A stretch of 32,259 nt of DNA from Microgenomates group bacterium Gr01-1014_16 (GCA_007376345.1 VMGA01000004.1:1-32259); one strand, 5' to 3'; shown: positions 9,231 to 17,084, counted from the first letter of the stretch. The notes: generated by a model from the letters alone, not told the origin. Made by a program: numbers and translations.

Positions 9231-9244
9231 AGTATAATTATACT
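9231..9244. promoter_or_regulatory. shared palindromic -10 region for rnpB (-) and the DUF3096-like gene (+)
   Basis: AGTATAATTATACT is a perfect palindrome giving TATAAT plus 6 nt before rnpB position 1 on one strand and before ATG on the other. Confidence 0.65.
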
Positions 9245-9403
9245 ATGTGGGCAACTTTTCTTACCAATAGAAACGCTCTCCAGGGACTAATTTCTTTCGT
9301 TTTTGGTTTACTAGTCCTGATGTTTCCCAAGCTTCTCAATTACTTGATCGCCATTTATTTCATCCTCACCGGCCTGTCCCTGATGCTCCCGTTTTTAAAA
9401 TAG
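9245..9403 (+). CDS. small membrane protein, DUF3096-like
   Basis: MWATFLTNRNALQGLISFVFGLLVLMFPKLLNYLIAIYFILTGLSLMLPFLK; start chosen downstream of rnpB, with TATAAT 6 nt upstream of ATG. Confidence 0.75.
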   Translation: MWATFLTNRNALQGLISFVFGLLVLMFPKLLNYLIAIYFILTGLSLMLPFLK

Positions 9404-9964
9404 ATGCCCTATCTTCTGGATAAATCCCCCATTAAATTCCGTTCCCGGCCAATCTTATTTATTGACCTTGAAATGTCTGGGTTGGACATTTCCCGTCACG
9501 AAATTCTGGAAATCGCCGCGCTTCTGGTTTCCCAACCCAATTTTGAAGTCACCAACTCTTATTATGCCAAAATCCGGCCGGAACATATCAATACTGCCGA
9601 TCCCAAAGCTCTCAAAAAAAATTCTTACGACCTCAAGACCTGGTCCGACGCCATTCCTCTTCGCCAGGCCCTCCTTGATCTGTCCCGCATGGCTCCGGAC
9701 TGTCTTTTGGCCGGTTGGGCCGTCCAAAACGAATGGGACTTTTTAAACGCTGCCCTGGCTCGCGAGAATTTGCCCTATTTTTATCATCACCACCTCATCG
9801 AAGTCAGTACGTTGGCTTTCGTCAAACTGTATCCTGAAAAAGATGTGAATTTTCTCAATTTAAACCGCGTCAGCAAAAAACTAGGAGTGTATTTGGATCA
9901 TCACAAACCCGACTCGGACATCCGCGCCACCTACGAAATTTTCAAGAAGCTATCGGGTTTATAA
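9404..9964 (+). CDS. oligoribonuclease-like DEDDh 3'-5' exonuclease
   Basis: FIDLEMSGLDISRHEILEIAALL; AGWAVQNEWDFL; DHHKPDSDIRATYEIF. Confidence 0.85.
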   Translation: MPYLLDKSPIKFRSRPILFIDLEMSGLDISRHEILEIAALLVSQPNFEVTNSYYAKIRPEHINTADPKALKKNSYDLKTWSDAIPLRQALLDLSRMAPDCLLAGWAVQNEWDFLNAALARENLPYFYHHHLIEVSTLAFVKLYPEKDVNFLNLNRVSKKLGVYLDHHKPDSDIRATYEIFKKLSGL

Positions 9965-9991
9965 ATGTTTAAAGGATGATAAAATGTGTGG

Positions 9992-10271
9992 ATGGAAAGA
10001 GCGATTTCCGCGGGTGGAATAGTGCTACAAGGAAACAAAGTCGTGTTTGTTAAATTCCCCTGATGGGAAGTTAACGTTTCCCAAGGGGACGGTGGAACCT
10101 GGAGAAAGTTTGGAGCAATGCGCTTTGAGAGAAGTGGGAGAGGAAACCGGGCTAAAAGGGCTGAATATTGTCAAGAAGCTGGGGGTGGTAACCAGGCCGT
10201 CGGTACAAGACGACGAGAAAACGGTAATGAAAGATATTCACTTGTACTTAATGAATGTTTTCCACCTTTAA
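9992..10271 (+). pseudogene. NUDIX hydrolase, frameshifted and C-terminally truncated
   Basis: MERAISAGGIVLQGNKVVFVKFP then stop; the other frame continues SPDGKLTFPKGTVEPGESLEQCALREVGEETGL (Nudix box); ends where the repeat at 10258 begins. Confidence 0.75.
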
Positions 10272-10281
10272 GGTGGAACAG
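10258..10281. repeat. hairpin-forming direct repeat, copy 1 (TTTTCCACCTTTAAGGTGGAACAG)
   Basis: Identical 24-mer near 10719-10742; internal CCACCT-TTA-AGGTGG inverted repeat. Confidence 0.75.
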
Positions 10282-10297
10282 ATTTGCCACCTTTAGT

Positions 10298-10555
10298 TTA
10301 TGAGAACGATACGGTTTGAGCTGCTTTATCAAACAAAACCGAAAACCTATCAAAAGTATCCAGTCTCCCAAGCAACAATGTCGACTTTTCAGCTTCAATA
10401 AAATAACTTCGGGCCGTAAACTTAGACTCGCCGATTTTTAATATTATCGTTCCCGAGAAAGCGTTCACGGCTTGGGAGCCTATCCCATACAATTTTGTCG
10501 TGGTTTTTTGTACCTGAATACCCAGATTCTTTGCCAGAGCCAAGGGAATAGTAGT
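10298..10555 (-). pseudogene. retropepsin-like protease remnant (C-terminal half)
   Basis: Reads TTIPLALAKNLGIQ...STLLLGRLDTFDRFSVLFDK, colinear with copy B (LTTLPFYMAKKLEINL...TPFLLGRVDFLDVL); the catalytic DTG part is missing. Confidence 0.7.
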
Positions 10556-10660
10556 TTATAAAGCCTCAATTACATCAACTACCGAAAACCACCACTCATT
10601 ATTATGAATAGTTTTTCTTATCTTCTTGTTTCTAAAAATAGCAATCCTCGTCTCTTCCAC
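10556..10660 (-). pseudogene. BRO-N / DinD-like N-terminal fragment
   Basis: Reads VEETRIAIFRNKKIRKTIHNNEWWFSVVDVIEAL then TAA; the KIRxxxHNxEWWFSVVDVIEAL pattern is typical of the BRO-N family N-terminus. Confidence 0.65.
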
Positions 10661-10718
10661 AAGACCACTGTAGACCAAATTTTACCCGAAGTCAATAGTG
10701 AGTCCATGTGAATTTTCC

Positions 10719-10742
10719 ACCTTTAAGGTGGAACAGCTTCGC
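10719..10742. repeat. hairpin-forming direct repeat, copy 2
   Basis: Same 24-mer as 10258-10281, similarity continuing into the following ~10 nt. Confidence 0.75.
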
Positions 10743-10755
10743 CACCTCCGGTAAA

Positions 10756-10806
10756 CTAACTCCCCTCTCTTTGATTAAAGAGAGGGGAACGAAAGGGGTG
10801 AGTTAG
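10756..10806. repeat. CCCCTCTC-type palindromic repeat
   Basis: ctaactcccctctctttgattaaagagaggggaacgaaaggggtgagttag: long stem-loop with terminal CTAACTC/GAGTTAG. Confidence 0.8.
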
Positions 10807-10816
10807 AAACACAGAA

Positions 10817-10840
10817 AAGCCCCGAGTGGATACGGGGCTT
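10817..10840 (-). terminator. intrinsic terminator of the DUF5679-like gene
   Basis: Minus strand AAGCCCCG-TATCCACT-CGGGGCTT followed by TTCTGTGTT. Confidence 0.6.
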
Positions 10841-10864
10841 CGGACATACCGTTTCGGTCGGTCC

Positions 10865-11005
10865 TTAGCCGCCGATTTTGTACATCCCGGTTCCGCACAC
10901 TGGACACTTTCCCTTCATCGCTTTCTTTCCGTTCTTCATGGTTACCGCCTGCGCGTCGGGATCTTCTCTTTTGGTTCTACATTTTACACAGTAAAAACTT
11001 GCCAT
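10865..11005 (-). CDS. DUF5679-like zinc-ribbon protein
   Basis: MASFYCVKCRTKREDPDAQAVTMKNGKKAMKGKCPVCGTGMYKIGG; two CxxC pairs; start at 11005 preferred over the track start. Confidence 0.85.
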   Translation of the reverse strand: MASFYCVKCRTKREDPDAQAVTMKNGKKAMKGKCPVCGTGMYKIGG

Positions 11006-11012
11006 CTTCCAC

Positions 11013-11291
11013 TCACCCCCTCTCCCAAAATTTGGAAATAATTTCCCACCCATTCCGATAGTTAAGTAGGTAATACATGCCTGCTTGCAAAACCAAGGCC
11101 AGAATAGCCACGATTGCCGTTCTTGTCAAGTCCGCCTTAAGTTCAACCTTCGGCAAGCTCTCTTCATCCATAATAATATTGGGCTTCACTTCGGCAACTT
11201 TTTCACCCTCCGTAGCTTTAGCGTAGGAGGGCCGGATTTCTTTCTTTAACCTTGCTATTATCTTTTCCTGCCGCGTGCGTCGTTTAGCCAT
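11013..11291 (-). CDS. small membrane protein with repeat-encoded segment
   Basis: 92 aa with one C-terminal TM segment; contains RPSYAKATEGE encoded by a palindromic repeat. Confidence 0.7.
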   Translation of the reverse strand: MAKRRTRQEKIIARLKKEIRPSYAKATEGEKVAEVKPNIIMDEESLPKVELKADLTRTAIVAILALVLQAGMYYLLNYRNGWEIISKFWERG

Positions 11292-11345
11292 GACCAGACA
11301 ATATCACAGGTTGTCAAACGGAGCAAATATGCGTAATATATAACA

Positions 11346-12518
11346 ATGCCCAAAAACCCGCTGGTTTACCTTCTGGCTGGCCTTTCTCTTTTTCTTCTCT
11401 CAGCCGGAATTTCTTACTTTGCCTTTACCGGGGTAAAACTTCCAGTTGCCACTCCTTCATCGTCGGTTTCCAAAATAGCTTTACCCACGAAGAAACCCAA
11501 GATCGACCCCAATCTTCCCCGCACCGAAGTTTGCCCGCTCAACGGAATTATGTATACCACAACGGAGTCTTCAGTATACGAAAAACATAGACCTCTGGCT
11601 GTCATGATTGAAAACCACCTCGACTCCCGCCCCACCTCCGGCGTCTCTTCGGCAGATATAGTTTATGAAGCTGTATCTGAAGGCGGCATTACCCGCTTCA
11701 TGGGCCTCTTTTACTGTGGTATCACTTATGAAAGTACTATGTTTGCCCCGGTCCGCTCCGCCCGTATTTACTTCACCAAATTGGTTCCCGAATACGACGC
11801 CCTTTACAACCACGTCGGCGGTGCCGGCAACTGTGATGATCCCACTGTAGACGACCGTGCCAAAGCCCTCTGTTTTATAAGGACCAACAAAATCAAAGAC
11901 TTGGATCAGTTCGGCCGAGCCGGGGACTTTAAAACCTGTCATCGGGTCACCAACCGCCTCGATCGCGAAGTTGCCTACGAGCACACCATGGCCTGTTACT
12001 CCGACGAGCTGTACAAAGTCGCCGCCAAACTTAACTGGACCAATGTCGACGTCAAAAATGTCCCCTGGGACAAAAACTTTGTGGCTTGGAAATTCAAGGA
12101 CGATCCGGCTGACAAAGGTGCGATAACCAATATCAGCTTTGATTTCTGGGCTTCAAAAAGCGATTATTCCGTTTCCTGGAAATACGATCCCGTAAACAAT
12201 CAATACCTACGCAGCAACGGGGGACAAACCGCCACCGACCTATCTACAGGCGAACAATTATCAGCCAAAAATGTGGTCATCCAGTTTGTCAAAGAAACCG
12301 GCCCGCTCGACGAACACCTCCACATGTATTACGAAGTGGTCGGGACCGGCAAAGCCCTTATTTTCCAGGACGGCCAGGCCATTACCGGAACGTGGACCAA
12401 AGCCAGCGTCTCTTCCCGCACTAAGTTTTTCGATGATAAAGGTAAAGAAATTCAATTTACTCGCGGTCAAACCTGGATCGAACTCGTCCCTTCCGCCAAC
12501 AAGATAGAATACAATTAG
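11346..12518 (+). CDS. DUF3048 domain (YerB-like) secreted/anchored protein
   Basis: RPLAVMIENHLDSRPTSGVSSADIVYEAVSEGGITRFMGLFYC; N-terminal signal/TM. Confidence 0.9.
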   Translation: MPKNPLVYLLAGLSLFLLSAGISYFAFTGVKLPVATPSSSVSKIALPTKKPKIDPNLPRTEVCPLNGIMYTTTESSVYEKHRPLAVMIENHLDSRPTSGVSSADIVYEAVSEGGITRFMGLFYCGITYESTMFAPVRSARIYFTKLVPEYDALYNHVGGAGNCDDPTVDDRAKALCFIRTNKIKDLDQFGRAGDFKTCHRVTNRLDREVAYEHTMACYSDELYKVAAKLNWTNVDVKNVPWDKNFVAWKFKDDPADKGAITNISFDFWASKSDYSVSWKYDPVNNQYLRSNGGQTATDLSTGEQLSAKNVVIQFVKETGPLDEHLHMYYEVVGTGKALIFQDGQAITGTWTKASVSSRTKFFDDKGKEIQFTRGQTWIELVPSANKIEYN

Positions 12519-12519
12519 T
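12504..12519. repeat. 16-bp direct repeat ATAGAATACAATTAGT, copy 1
   Basis: Contains the DUF3048 gene stop; exact copy at 13342-13357. Confidence 0.8.
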
Positions 12520-12524
12520 TGATT

Positions 12525-13292
12525 CTATTGAAACAGTTTTTTCTGCCTGAAAATATAGTAAGCAAGCAGTAATCCCATTATTAATGAAACGATAACTATG
12601 AGTGTATCAGTAAGATTAGACGTCCGCTCAATTGGAAAGAATAATGGTTGAATCTGCTTAGTAGTGTTGTAATGAGCAGGATTAGCCAAGTATGGAATAG
12701 AAGCAATGACCCCGTATCCAGCAGAGAGCAAGTAACCATAGAATGCCCACTTCTTCCATTTCCAAAGGCCTATACCAATTGCCACACTAATTATTCCAAA
12801 GAATAATGATTGCAATCTAATTAGTTCCTTTCCTAAATATGACCGAATAATCACTTGTGATATTAGTTCTAATGTAGATTTCTTCTCGACTCCAGTATTT
12901 GTCAAAACTATGCCTAACCTTCCTTCATTAGTTGGAGGGTTGATTCTTGGTACAAGTTGAACAGTTTGAGGATTACCGTTCCTCTCAATAACTATCGAGA
13001 CCTCTTTACCTTGATTAGTCCTTGAAATATCCACAAATTCAGATGATGAAGTAATGTTCTTCCCATTGATAGAAACAATCGTATCGCCCTTCATCAATTG
13101 TGCCTCAGAGGCTGGGGTATTCGGTTGGACTTGCTGAATACTGACTTTATTATTTACCGTTATTCCTCCCTGTTTGATTGAAGTATAGAGACTGAAGAAG
13201 GGGAAAGAGCTAATTATTCCCCACACACCTCCGATAATAGTCAAGATAATTATTACAGCCAGAAGTTTAGGTCTTTTTTTATTCATCTCCAT
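12525..13292 (-). CDS. membrane protein with PDZ domain
   Basis: QVQPNTPASEAQLMKGDTIVSINGKNITSSSEFVDI is PDZ-like; several TM segments. Confidence 0.8.
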   Translation of the reverse strand: MEMNKKRPKLLAVIIILTIIGGVWGIISSFPFFSLYTSIKQGGITVNNKVSIQQVQPNTPASEAQLMKGDTIVSINGKNITSSSEFVDISRTNQGKEVSIVIERNGNPQTVQLVPRINPPTNEGRLGIVLTNTGVEKKSTLELISQVIIRSYLGKELIRLQSLFFGIISVAIGIGLWKWKKWAFYGYLLSAGYGVIASIPYLANPAHYNTTKQIQPLFFPIERTSNLTDTLIVIVSLIMGLLLAYYIFRQKKLFQ

Positions 13293-13341
13293 ACCTTGAT
13301 ATCCTGAAGTATCGCAAAAATCCTAGGTTAATGCAACATGA

Positions 13342-13357
13342 ATAGAATACAATTAGT
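13342..13357. repeat. 16-bp direct repeat ATAGAATACAATTAGT, copy 2
   Basis: Exact copy of 12504-12519. Confidence 0.8.
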
Positions 13358-13418
13358 AATCGGGTACTTGCATTACTCAAAATATCTGATATCTTCGAGA
13401 TAGTATTCATCTGATTGG

Positions 13419-13460
13419 TTCCCCTCTCCTGGATTAGGAGAGGGGCCAGGGGTGAGGTAC
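13419..13460. repeat. CCCCTCTC-type palindromic repeat
   Basis: ttcccctctcctggattaggagaggggccaggggtgaggtac. Confidence 0.85.
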
Positions 13461-13466
13461 TGGGAA

Positions 13467-14045
13467 ATGTTGAAAGACCTTTTTATTAGTAAAACCCGCG
13501 TCAAGCTTCTGGAAACCCTTTTGGCCGACCCCACCCAGATGTTCCACGTCCGTGATTTAGTTAGAAAAACCGGTGATGAAATAAACGCCGTCCGTCGCGA
13601 GCTGGCCCGCATGGAAATATTGGGTATGGCCAAAAAAGAGCCCCGCGGCAACCGCCTGTATTACTGGTTCCGCCATGACTACGTCTACTACTTCGATCTG
13701 TTAAGTCTGGTCGCCAAAACCACCGGCCTGGGGGCGGCCATTATCAAAAACCGCTCCAAACTCGGCCGCGTTGCTCTCTGCATGTTATCCAGCCGTTTTG
13801 TCCGCCGAATTCCCAAAAAAGATCCCGAAGAAGTAGACCTGCTCATCGTCGGTGACGTCAACATGTCCGAGCTGGGCCACATCATCCGGGCCGAGGAAAC
13901 TCTGCGCGGCCAGCCGATCAACTACACCCCCATGACCGAAGACGAACTCAAGTTCCGCCGCACCCGCCGTGACCCGTTTTTACTAAGCATTCTCACCCAC
14001 GGCCGCTTTCTGGTCATCGGAGACGAAGAAGATCTGGTAAGCTGA
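13467..14045 (+). CDS. winged-helix transcriptional regulator, possible nucleotidyltransferase-like C-terminal domain
   Basis: LFISKTRVKLLETLLADPTQMFHVRDLVRKTGDEINAVRRELARMEILG wHTH; PEEVDLLIVGDVN; exact start uncertain. Confidence 0.7.
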   Translation: MLKDLFISKTRVKLLETLLADPTQMFHVRDLVRKTGDEINAVRRELARMEILGMAKKEPRGNRLYYWFRHDYVYYFDLLSLVAKTTGLGAAIIKNRSKLGRVALCMLSSRFVRRIPKKDPEEVDLLIVGDVNMSELGHIIRAEETLRGQPINYTPMTEDELKFRRTRRDPFLLSILTHGRFLVIGDEEDLVS

Positions 14046-14049
14046 TATT

Positions 14050-14229
14050 ATGCGTCAAAAAGTCATCAAAACCGGCAACAGTTTAGGAGTTACTATTCCT
14101 TCCCAATTCGTCAAAGTTTTTGGTATTCAGCCTGGCCAGACAATTATTACCCAGATAAATCTCCAAAAAGCCCGGCTAACTCATACTTTTACCGGCGTTG
14201 CCCAGCTATCTCTGCTTTCTTCCAAATAA
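14050..14229 (+). CDS. SpoVT/AbrB-like small DNA-binding protein
   Basis: Not in ORF track (59 aa): MRQKVIKTGNSLGVTIPSQFVKVFGIQPGQTIITQINLQKARLTHTFTGVAQLSLLSSK. Confidence 0.75.
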   Translation: MRQKVIKTGNSLGVTIPSQFVKVFGIQPGQTIITQINLQKARLTHTFTGVAQLSLLSSK

Positions 14230-14232
14230 TAT

Positions 14233-15498
14233 ATGCGGCAGTTTGTTTTTTTCCTGTTTCTTTTCCTGGCTTGTTTTCTGGTTTTAATGCCGGCCACCTT
14301 AAAGATTGGACCCAAAACTTTGTATCGCCCCCAAATAAAGTACCGCGACCTGGAATTTCATTTGGGGTTGGACTTGCGGGGCGGAACCCATCTCGCCTAC
14401 CAGGCAGATACTTCCCAAATCAAGCCGGAAGACCGGGTCGATGCCGTCAAAGCTACCCGTGACAACATCGAGCGCCGGATAAATCTTTTAGGCGTTTCCG
14501 AGTCTTTAGTCCAGACTTCCCAGGTCGGTTCCAACTATCGCCTCCTTATTGAATTACCGGGTATTTCCGATGTCACCCAGGCCGTCAATACCATAGGCGC
14601 CACCGCCCAGTTGGAATTTCGCGAAAGTGCCATAGCCACCCCGTCCGCCCAATCAGATTTCAAATCAACCGGCTTAACCGGGGCTGATCTCAAAATCGCC
14701 CAGGTCCAGTTCGGCGGTTCGTCAGACCAGATTTCCGGTACCCCTTCAGTGGGGATAGAATTTTCTCCGGACGGCGGCAAAAAGTTTGCCGAAATTACCA
14801 AAAGAAACATCAATAAACCCCTGGCCATCTTTTTAGATGACCAGCTCGTCTCCGCGCCCAACGTCCAGCAGGAAATCACCGGCGGCCAGGCCGTTATCTC
14901 CGGCAATTTCACCGTCGACGATGCCAAGCGGTTGGTTGTCCAGCTCAACGCCGGCGCCCTCCCCGTGCCCATAAAAATTGTCGAGCAAAAAAACATCGGG
15001 GCCACCCTGGGCTCCGAATCCATTGCCAAAAGTCTCGTCGCCGGCCTCATCGGCCTGGCCTTAATTTGGCTGTTTATGTTAGCCAACTACGGCCTCAAAG
15101 GCCTTCTGGCCGATTTTGCTTTAATTATTTATATTTTAATTTCGCTGTCTCTTTTTAAATTAGTTCCCGTCACTCTGACTCTCTCCGGCATCGCCGGGTT
15201 TATTCTCTCCATCGGTATGGCCGTGGATGCCAATATCCTTATCTTCGAGCGTATGAAAGAGGAAATCAGCTGGGGCCGGCCGGTTGGCGCCGCCATGGAG
15301 CTGGGCTTTCACCGCGCCTGGAACTCCATTCGCGATAGTAATGTCAGTTCTCTTATTACAGCAGGCATTCTCTTCTGGTTCGGCTCTGGTCCCGTCCGCG
15401 GCTTCGCCCTCACCCTTATCCTCGGCATCCTAGTCTCATTATTTACCTCAATAACCGTAACTCGGAGTTTACTTAGATTAATTTATTCAAAAAAGTAA
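14233..15498 (+). CDS. secD: protein translocase subunit SecD
   Basis: FHLGLDLRGGTHLAYQ; ISGIAGFILSIGMAVDANILIFERMKEE-like region (LSGIAGFILSIGMAVDANILIFERMKEE). Confidence 0.96.
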   Translation: MRQFVFFLFLFLACFLVLMPATLKIGPKTLYRPQIKYRDLEFHLGLDLRGGTHLAYQADTSQIKPEDRVDAVKATRDNIERRINLLGVSESLVQTSQVGSNYRLLIELPGISDVTQAVNTIGATAQLEFRESAIATPSAQSDFKSTGLTGADLKIAQVQFGGSSDQISGTPSVGIEFSPDGGKKFAEITKRNINKPLAIFLDDQLVSAPNVQQEITGGQAVISGNFTVDDAKRLVVQLNAGALPVPIKIVEQKNIGATLGSESIAKSLVAGLIGLALIWLFMLANYGLKGLLADFALIIYILISLSLFKLVPVTLTLSGIAGFILSIGMAVDANILIFERMKEEISWGRPVGAAMELGFHRAWNSIRDSNVSSLITAGILFWFGSGPVRGFALTLILGILVSLFTSITVTRSLLRLIYSKK

Positions 15499-15500
15499 TT

Positions 15501-16361
15501 ATGAAATTCATGAAATATAAATATCTCTATTTTGCGATATCACTTCTCGTTCTTATCCCCGGCATTTATTCTCTAATTCGTTACGGCCTGCGCCTGTCTA
15601 TAGATTTCACCGGCGGATCCTTGTTGGAAATCCAGGCCACCGGATCGGCCAATTTCGCCGGTGTGGCCCGTGATCAAAACCTGGAACTTTATTCAGTCCA
15701 ATCGACGGGGGACAATTCTTATTTGTTGCGCTTCAAGCCTCTATCTCAAGAGGAGAACGACAAATTCAAAAAAGCTCTTGGAGATGTAACAGAAAAACGC
15801 TTCGAAACCGTCGGCCCGCTTATCGGCAAAGAGTTAACCCAAAAAGCCATTCTATCCATTATTCTGGCTTCGTTATTCATCATAATTTATATCGCCTGGT
15901 CGTTTAGAACTATTCCCAAGCCCTACGCTTCCTGGAAATTCGGCGTCTCTGCCGTCATAGCCCTTCTCCACGACGCGGTTGTCCTTCTGGGCATCTTTTC
16001 CATTTTCGGCCATTACTTCCACGTGGAAATAGACTCGCTGTTTGTCACCGCCATTTTGACCGTCATCGGCTTTTCCGTCCACGATACTATCGTCGTTTTT
16101 GACCGTATCCGCGAAAATCTCATCAAGCATCCCAAAACAGAATTCACTCAAATAGTCGACTTTTCCCTTACCGAAACTTTAGCTCGATCCCTAAATACAT
16201 CTCTTACTGTTACTCTTACTCTTACTGCGCTGTTGTTGTTTGGCGGCTCCTCCATCCGCTGGTTCGTCGTCGCCCTTTTGATCGGCATCATCTCCGGGAC
16301 TTATTCCTCCATCTTCAACGCCGCCCCCCTCCTCGTTCTCTGGGAATCCCCTAAAAAATAA
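15501..16361 (+). CDS. secF: protein translocase subunit SecF
   Basis: LSIDFTGGSLLEI; TVIGFSVHDTIVVFDRIREN. Confidence 0.96.
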   Translation: MKFMKYKYLYFAISLLVLIPGIYSLIRYGLRLSIDFTGGSLLEIQATGSANFAGVARDQNLELYSVQSTGDNSYLLRFKPLSQEENDKFKKALGDVTEKRFETVGPLIGKELTQKAILSIILASLFIIIYIAWSFRTIPKPYASWKFGVSAVIALLHDAVVLLGIFSIFGHYFHVEIDSLFVTAILTVIGFSVHDTIVVFDRIRENLIKHPKTEFTQIVDFSLTETLARSLNTSLTVTLTLTALLLFGGSSIRWFVVALLIGIISGTYSSIFNAAPLLVLWESPKK

Positions 16362-16365
16362 GACT

Positions 16366-16405
16366 ATATCAAACCCTACCAAAAAGGCCACGCCTTTCGA
16401 GCTCA
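16366..16405. repeat. ATATCAAACCCCATCAAAAAGGCCACGCCTTTC repeat, copy 1 (divergent)
   Basis: atatcaaaccctaccaaaaaggccacgcctttcgagctcaa; begins 4 nt after the secF stop. Confidence 0.75.
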
Positions 16406-16454
16406 ATAGACCTGATTCAGAATTCAGATTGAAAAGAGATGATACAATAGAAAT

Positions 16455-16679
16455 ATGACATACAAATTCAAATATCCCAAAAATCTCTTCTCTAAATACG
16501 CCGGTATGGATGTAATCCTCGTTGATGGCAAAGTTATATCAGCTTCCAAAGACGCATCTAAAGCTATCACTCAAGCGGAGAAAGAATATCCTATAGAAAA
16601 GATGACATTTTTCTCTGTCCCGATAAAAGGGTATAAAAATATGTTATGGTCTTTCCATATATCGATAAAGAGCCGATAG
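16455..16679 (+). CDS. DUF5678-like small protein (module copy C)
   Basis: YAGMDVILVDGKVISASKDASKAITQAEKEYP; ATGATACAAT 6 nt upstream of ATG; overlaps the protease start. Confidence 0.75.
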   Translation: MTYKFKYPKNLFSKYAGMDVILVDGKVISASKDASKAITQAEKEYPIEKMTFFSVPIKGYKNMLWSFHISIKSR

Positions 16680-17023
16680 TTTCGTTGGAGATAAAAAGCA
16701 GTCAAAATCATTGGTTGCGATTCCAAGCGTATGTAGATTCCGGAGCTAGCATTAGCGTTTTTAAGCCCTATGTTGCCAAGTTATTAGGCTTAAATATTTA
16801 TGACGGAATCATAAACTACCTTGTTATTGGGGACGGTTCAAAAATCAAAATTTACACCCACCCGGTATCAGTAAACTTCGCAGGTGTCGAATTTAAAGCT
16901 CGAATTGGATTTTCAGCCGATTTAGGAACTGGAGTAAATCTTATTGGCCAACGCTCTTTCTTCGACAACTTTACTTTCTGTTTTCAGTCCTGGCGCCACC
17001 GCCTGGAAGTGTTTCCAAAATAA
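16646..17023 (+). CDS. retropepsin-like aspartyl protease (module copy C)
   Basis: AYVDSGASISVFKPYVAKLLGL (DSGAS in place of DTGA) and NLIGQRSFFDNFTFCF. Confidence 0.75.
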   Translation: MVFPYIDKEPIVSLEIKSSQNHWLRFQAYVDSGASISVFKPYVAKLLGLNIYDGIINYLVIGDGSKIKIYTHPVSVNFAGVEFKARIGFSADLGTGVNLIGQRSFFDNFTFCFQSWRHRLEVFPK

Positions 17024-17035
17024 AACTCTAATACT

Positions 17036-17076
17036 ATATCAAACCCCATCAAAAAGGCCACGCCTTTCAAAGCTAA
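17036..17076. repeat. 41-bp direct repeat, copy 2
   Basis: atatcaaaccccatcaaaaaggccacgcctttcaaagctaa identical to 18116-18156. Confidence 0.85.
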
Positions 17077-17084
17077 GATGCAAA

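Noticed and set aside
9152-9403. Track start of the 83-aa ORF
   Set aside because: The first 31 codons lie in RNase P RNA; the start at 9245 fits the promoter and the DUF3096-like family.
11571-11984. 137-aa minus-strand ORF
   Set aside because: Antisense to the DUF3048 gene, no promoter or family signal.
13373-13651. 92-aa minus-strand ORF with LTPGPSPNPGEG
   Set aside because: Translation of a palindromic repeat plus antisense of the wHTH gene.
14535-15086. 183-aa minus-strand ORF
   Set aside because: Antisense to well-supported secD.
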